A DNA stretch of 5,788 nt from DASYYE01 sp035946955 (GTDB lineage: Bacteria > Actinomycetota > Actinomycetes > Streptosporangiales > Streptosporangiaceae). The notes below the pieces were generated by a model that was not told the origin of the DNA, ran no database searches, and saw only the letters and a list, made by a program, of their open reading frames with translations. A program made the position numbers and the translations under genes. Of the stretch, positions 2,629 through 5,788 are shown piece after piece. Within the stretch, counting starts at the first letter, position 1; each line of letters starts with the position of its first letter. The stretch covers positions 1-5,788 of the forward strand of contig DASYYE010000271.1 of the NCBI GenBank assembly GCA_035946955.1, in the 5' to 3' direction.

Positions 2629-3891
2629 CTACTGGGTGGGCACCGGAGCTGGCTCGGCAGGGGCGGGTGCCGGGGCGCTGACCTGGTCCTGGGCGGGGGT
2701 GAGCCGTCGGCCGAGGCGGATTCCGAGCAGGGCGGTACCCAGGCACCCGGCACACAGCAGGCCGACCCAGACCCCGGCGAAGCCGGTCGCGATCATCGTG
2801 GTGCAGACCGCTGGCGAGATGACGAACGCGACCGAGTACGTCAGGCTGGCCAGCGCGTTCGCGCGGCCCCTGATGTGGTCGTCGGCGAGGCGGTTGACCA
2901 GCGGCGGAATTGTGGGAGCCATGATCGTCTCGCCTATCCCGAACATGGCCGTGAACAGGAACACGCAGGTGATGCGGGCCGCGGATGACACGGGCAACCC
3001 GGAAAGGCCGAAGACCAGATACGACAGTGCCCAGGTCAGGCCGATCGCGGCCAGTGCCCGGCTGCGCCGCAGCGTCCGCACGAGCCGGAGCACGACCAGT
3101 TGCGAGGCCACGATGACCGCGGTATTCACCGCCAGGGACAGGGCCACGACGTGGACGGACACGTGCGCCTCCACGGTGGCGTAGGCGGGCAGGCCCGAGT
3201 CGAGCGCGGCGTAGCCGGTGAACGCGATCACCAGCGTGGCGATCATGACGGTGCGTAGGCCCCGGTTGGCGAGCACCTCCCGGTAACCCGCTCGCTGCAT
3301 GTCCGGGCCGTGCGGTGCACGCACGTTCGGCAGCCAGGCGATGACAGCGGCGCACAGCACGCACGACAGCGCATTGGCCAGGAACAGCACCTGGAACGTG
3401 CCCGGGTGGTGCACGTCGGCCACGGCCGCGCCGATCGCGCTGCCCAGGCCGACCCCAGCGTTGATGCCGGTGAAGCTCACCGCGAAGGCCCGTTGCTGCT
3501 GCTGGGGATCAGGGTTCGTGCCGGCCATCATGGTCTGGTACGCCGGGAAGGACGGCCCCTGCGACGCACCGAGCACCAGCAGGGCCGGGATTGCCGTGGG
3601 CACGCTGTGCGCCCAGGCCAGCCCAGCTTGGGCAAGTGCCTGCCCGAGGAGGACGACCATCAGCACCGGCCGGGCGCCGACCCGGTCGAGGAGCACACCC
3701 GTCGCGGGCACGGCAATGAGACTGACCACGGCCCCCATGGTCAGCAGTGCCCCCACGATGGGGAGCGGGATCCCGCGGACCTGATGCAGGTAGATCAAAG
3801 TCAGCGGCAGGACCAGCCCGGTGCCGAGCGAGGACACCGTGTTCGCGGCCACCAGCAGGCGGGTCTCTCGCGGCAGCCGGTCAGTGGTCAT
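2629..3891 (-). CDS. MFS transporter, probable drug/small-molecule exporter
   Basis: 420-aa integral membrane protein of the major facilitator superfamily, in the usual 400-430 aa range for 12-helix proton antiporters. Hydrophobic segments run from about residue 11 to 392. Motif A lies after helix 2 (GVLLDRVGARP, residues 65-75), and a charged central loop spans residues 188-213. A GETIMAPTIPP stretch followed by RGRANAL (319-346) resembles the second-half loop of multidrug-exporter relatives. The tail (398-420) is cytoplasmic and Pro/Ala-rich. The start is ATG with GGGAAG (3900-3905) 8 nt upstream. It is divergent from the methyltransferase and followed by the 56-aa gene. The substrate is unknown; efflux is inferred from family resemblance. 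Confidence 0.93.
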   Translation of the reverse strand: MTTDRLPRETRLLVAANTVSSLGTGLVLPLTLIYLHQVRGIPLPIVGALLTMGAVVSLIAVPATGVLLDRVGARPVLMVVLLGQALAQAGLAWAHSVPTAIPALLVLGASQGPSFPAYQTMMAGTNPDPQQQQRAFAVSFTGINAGVGLGSAIGAAVADVHHPGTFQVLFLANALSCVLCAAVIAWLPNVRAPHGPDMQRAGYREVLANRGLRTVMIATLVIAFTGYAALDSGLPAYATVEAHVSVHVVALSLAVNTAVIVASQLVVLRLVRTLRRSRALAAIGLTWALSYLVFGLSGLPVSSAARITCVFLFTAMFGIGETIMAPTIPPLVNRLADDHIRGRANALASLTYSVAFVISPAVCTTMIATGFAGVWVGLLCAGCLGTALLGIRLGRRLTPAQDQVSAPAPAPAEPAPVPTQ

Positions 3892-3959
3892 GGCTCAAGC
3901 TTCCCGGCAGCCCCTGTCAGCGGTCGAACGATTTACCCGGCCGGGCGCAGACTGGGAGC
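3892..3959. promoter_or_regulatory. divergent intergenic region with a palindrome
   Basis: These 68 bp must carry the promoters for both the MFS gene and the methyltransferase. A perfect 10-bp palindrome CCCGGCCGGG (3936-3945) lies in it and is a candidate operator, though such GC palindromes arise easily at this base composition. I see no convincing -35/-10 pair. The MFS side has a GGGAAG ribosome site; the methyltransferase side has only GGGAG 1 nt before its ATG, so that gene may be weakly or leaderlessly translated. Confidence 0.4.
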
Positions 3960-5198
3960 ATGCCTGAGACCTCAGCCGAAGAACTGCGTGACCAACTCGT
4001 GCAGCACCTGGTCGACACGGGGGCCATCCGCACGGCAGCGGTGGAGCGGGCGTTCCGCGCGGTGCCGCGGCACGTGTTCCTGCCCGGGGTGGAGCTGGCC
4101 TCGGTGTACCGGGACCAGGCGGTGGTGACCCACTGGGACGCCGATGGCAGGCCGACGAGTTCGTCGTCCCAGCCAGCGATCATGGCGATCATGCTGGAAC
4201 AGCTCGGCCTGGGCCCAGGGCAGCGGGTGCTCGAGGTCGGTGCCGGGACCGGCTACAACGCCGCTCTCATGGCACAGCTGACCGGGCCCACGGGCACGGT
4301 CGTCACTATGGACATCGACGAGGAGGTGGCCAGCGCCGCCCGTGGCCACCTGGACGAGGCAGGCTGCCAGCAGGTCCGGGTGGTGACCGGGGACGGTGCA
4401 CTGGGCTGGCTGGAGGGTGCCCCCTACGACCGGGTCATCCTCGCGGTGGGTGCCTGGGATTTGGCACCAGCCTGGTGGGAGCAGCTCGCTGGCGACGGCA
4501 GGCTGGTACTCCCGCTGTCGCTGCAGGGGATGCAGCGGTCCGTGGCATTCGACCGCTGGGGTGACCACTATGCGAGCGTGTCGATAGTCGACTGCGGGTT
4601 CATGCCAATGCGTGGCTGCCTGGCTGGCCCTGCTCCCGAACGTGTGCTGGATGACCGGCCCGGTGTGTTCCTCCAGTCCGGCAGCGGCCGCCCACTCGAC
4701 ACCAAAGCCCTGTCCGCCGCGCTGGGCCAGCCGGGGCGGCTGGTCCCGACAGGGCTGAGGGTGTCTGCTGATGACATCATGGGCGGCCTCGGGTTGTGGC
4801 TCATGCTGCACGAAACAGGCGCTGGCCTGCTCGCGGCCCTCGGTGCCGCCGTGGACGAAGGGGTGGTGCCCGCGGTGGTCAGCTTCCCTGGGATGGCCCA
4901 CACGATCGTGCTGGCCGGGCAGGACTCGCTGGCCGCCCTGGCCTACTGGGACTCTGGGCCCGGCAACAGTGAGGGGGCTTTCGAACTCGGAGTCCTCGCG
5001 TTCGGCCCGGAGGGCGAGACTTTGGCCGGTCAGCTGGCCTCGGCAGCGCGCGACTGGGATGGGCAGGGCCGTCGTTCCACCGACCAGCTGAGCATCCTGG
5101 CCTACCCGCAGGGGGTGACCCCACGGGGGCCGGCAGCGGTGATCATCGACAAGACACACTCACGGCTCATCCTCAACTGGGACCAGGACACGGCCTAA
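3960..5198 (+). CDS. SAM-dependent methyltransferase, PCMT superfamily, FxLD-system type
   Basis: 412 aa. The N-terminal half is a protein-L-isoaspartate O-methyltransferase (PCMT) fold: VPRHVFLP (35-42), SSSQPAIMAIMLE (68-80), SAM motif I LEVGAGTGYNAAL (91-103), acidic MDID (117-120), GDGALGW (144-150), YDRVILAVGA (156-165) and DGRLVLPL (179-186). The extra C-terminal domain of about 200 residues (TGLRVS near 264, FELGVLAFGP 341-350, end NWDQDTA) resembles the methyltransferases annotated with FxLD lanthipeptide systems, which modify Asp or isoAsp in ribosomal peptides. That assignment is from memory of the family. No FxLD precursor or lanthionine synthetase is visible here, so the substrate is open. 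ATG was chosen because the family starts near there; upstream in-frame sequence lies inside the MFS gene. The downstream DksA-like gene is 30 nt away. Confidence 0.85.
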   Translation: MPETSAEELRDQLVQHLVDTGAIRTAAVERAFRAVPRHVFLPGVELASVYRDQAVVTHWDADGRPTSSSSQPAIMAIMLEQLGLGPGQRVLEVGAGTGYNAALMAQLTGPTGTVVTMDIDEEVASAARGHLDEAGCQQVRVVTGDGALGWLEGAPYDRVILAVGAWDLAPAWWEQLAGDGRLVLPLSLQGMQRSVAFDRWGDHYASVSIVDCGFMPMRGCLAGPAPERVLDDRPGVFLQSGSGRPLDTKALSAALGQPGRLVPTGLRVSADDIMGGLGLWLMLHETGAGLLAALGAAVDEGVVPAVVSFPGMAHTIVLAGQDSLAALAYWDSGPGNSEGAFELGVLAFGPEGETLAGQLASAARDWDGQGRRSTDQLSILAYPQGVTPRGPAAVIIDKTHSRLILNWDQDTA

Positions 5199-5216
5199 CC
5201 TGAACCTTGCCGACGT

Positions 5217-5223
5217 GAGGAGG
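5217..5223 (+). promoter_or_regulatory. ribosome binding site of the DksA-like gene
   Basis: GAGGAGG lies 5 nt upstream of the ATG at 5229, a strong Shine-Dalgarno match that fixes this start. The methyltransferase stop is only 18 nt further upstream, which fits translation from a shared transcript. Confidence 0.8.
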
Positions 5224-5228
5224 ACCTG

Positions 5229-5567
5229 ATGGACCCGGACCAGGCACGGGCGAGGCTGCTGGCCGAGCGCACCGAGGTGCTGGACCTGCTGAGCGACACC
5301 GAAGAAGCCGAGGCCGAGGACCAGGCTGCGGGGGACGAGCCCGTTGACAGCGGTGATGCGGGGCAGCGCCTGACCGCCGAGGGCATGGACGACGCAATCG
5401 CGGAAGACCTGCGTGACCGGCTGGCCGCCATCGACCGCGCATTGCTGCGGGTGGCGGACGGCAGCTACGGCCGGTCGGTGCGCAGCGGCCTCCCGATCCC
5501 CGATGAACGCCTCGAAGCGGACCCAGCCGCCGAACTCACCGTCGAAGAGGCCCGCGCCTCCGGTTGA
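5229..5567 (+). CDS. DksA/TraR-like protein without zinc-finger cysteines
   Basis: 112 aa, acidic and helical. Residues 1-33 and 54-77 form the two halves of a predicted coiled coil. The segment GSYGRSVRSGLPIPDERLEADPAAELT (78-104) matches the C4 zinc-finger region of DksA/TraR proteins, but the CxxC is SxxS (Ser83, Ser86) and the second CxxC is absent; the protein has no cysteine. At the coil turn E37-P-V-D40 aligns by eye with the D-P-V-D tip of E. coli DksA, which enters the RNA polymerase secondary channel. A role as an RNA-polymerase-binding regulator is therefore inferred. Cysteine-less relatives occur in actinomycetes. It lies 30 nt downstream of the methyltransferase, probably in the same operon. 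Confidence 0.85.
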   Translation: MDPDQARARLLAERTEVLDLLSDTEEAEAEDQAAGDEPVDSGDAGQRLTAEGMDDAIAEDLRDRLAAIDRALLRVADGSYGRSVRSGLPIPDERLEADPAAELTVEEARASG

Positions 5568-5573
5568 CCGAAT

Positions 5574-5628
5574 TTCATGATCATGAAGGATTGTCAGTCG
5601 CTATGACTGAGAAGTCTTCATGATCATG
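5574..5628. terminator. long hairpin between convergent genes, likely bidirectional terminator
   Basis: Arms 5576-5599 and 5605-5628 are inverted repeats matching at 21 of 24 positions around a 5-nt loop. Each arm itself contains CATGATCATG, and the left arm lies in a perfect 14-bp palindrome (5574-5587). It begins 6 nt after the DksA-like stop and ends 43 nt before the stop of the convergent gene. No T-run follows, but position and stem strength fit a terminator serving both strands. Confidence 0.65.
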
Positions 5629-5671
5629 GTTGGCGCTGAGCGGGCTGCGGGGCGCGGCTTAGGGGTGGGGC

Positions 5672-5788
5672 TTAGGGGGCTGGGGCGGCGAGGACGAAGC
5701 CTGCTGCGCGCTGGCGGTCCGCGCCAGCTTCCTGGGTGTCTGTCGGTGTGTCCTGGGGTGTCCAGCCGGCCGCCCGGAGCAGGGCGGC
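5672..5788 (-). CDS. C-terminal end of an unidentified protein (partial)
   Basis: Reading the minus strand from the right edge, one frame stays open for 38 codons and ends in TAA (5672-5674). The peptide starts AALLRAAGWTPQD and ends GFVLAAPAP. About 30 of 38 codons have G or C at the third position, as expected for a coding frame here. The gene begins outside the window and is convergent with the DksA-like gene. I do not recognise the family from this fragment. Confidence 0.55.
   Translation of the reverse strand, partial: AALLRAAGWTPQDTPTDTQEAGADRQRAAGFVLAAPAP

Noticed and set aside
2435..3364. A long minus-strand frame (309 codons) ending in the 56-aa gene
   Set aside because: Upstream of about 2605 it is an Arg/Pro/His-rich shadow inside the MFS gene in another frame; only the last 56 codons look like protein.
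2549..3784. Plus-strand open frames opposite the MFS gene
   Set aside because: Shadows of the MFS coding frame; compositions are Arg/Ser/Thr-rich without motifs, and none has a good ribosome site.
3936..3945. CCCGGCCGGG as a definite repressor operator
   Set aside because: A 10-bp GC palindrome is expected by chance at this base composition, and no regulator gene is adjacent; kept only as a candidate within the intergenic entry.
3972..5159. A 395-codon minus-strand frame opposite the methyltransferase
   Set aside because: It is the antisense shadow of a GC-rich gene; its translation is His/Gln/Pro-rich with no family signal, while the plus strand has clear SAM motifs.

Overview
The window is GC-rich, with coding regions strongly biased to G/C at third positions and with protein families typical of high-GC Gram-positive bacteria. 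It most likely comes from an actinomycete (Actinomycetota); I cannot resolve the genus.

Left part (about 113-2371): a dense minus-strand tRNA array. I can fold 25 tRNA genes there, each with a different anticodon, covering 12 amino acids: Met or Ile2, Ile, 4 Ser, 3 Leu, 3 Gly, 3 Thr, 2 Gln, Lys, Phe, 2 Pro, 3 Ala and Trp. Most neighbours are 0-6 nt apart. Many of these tRNAs are unusual. Eleven of 25 have C instead of the near-universal U at position 33, three Leu tRNAs have a short class I variable loop, and several have degenerate D- or T-arms. Acceptor-stem and discriminator identity bases are nevertheless kept (G3:U70 and A73 in all Ala, G73 in all Ser, A73 in all Leu, C1:G72 in both Pro). 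This pattern suggests a specialised tRNA set rather than ordinary housekeeping genes or random decay. The Trp gene is separated from the other 24 by about 177 nt holding two strong consecutive hairpins.

Middle part (about 2379-3891): also minus strand. A 12-helix-type MFS exporter is followed by a 56-aa conserved-looking small protein of unknown function and a canonical Rho-independent terminator. The terminator lies 7 nt in front of tRNA-Trp, so the tRNAs sit directly downstream of the transporter unit.

Right part (3960-5788): a divergent 68-bp intergenic region separates the MFS gene from a plus-strand pair. The first gene is a 412-aa SAM-dependent methyltransferase of the protein-isoaspartate methyltransferase (PCMT) superfamily, resembling the 'FxLD system' methyltransferases. 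The second is a 112-aa DksA/TraR-like protein whose zinc-finger cysteines are replaced by serine. A long hairpin, probably a bidirectional terminator, follows. The 3' end of a convergent minus-strand gene then runs off the right edge.

The clearest candidate for something undescribed is the tRNA array: a non-redundant, tightly packed set with recurrent C33 and class I Leu tRNAs. One possible role is supplying tRNAs that escape anticodon-loop nucleases or act under stress; that role is inference.
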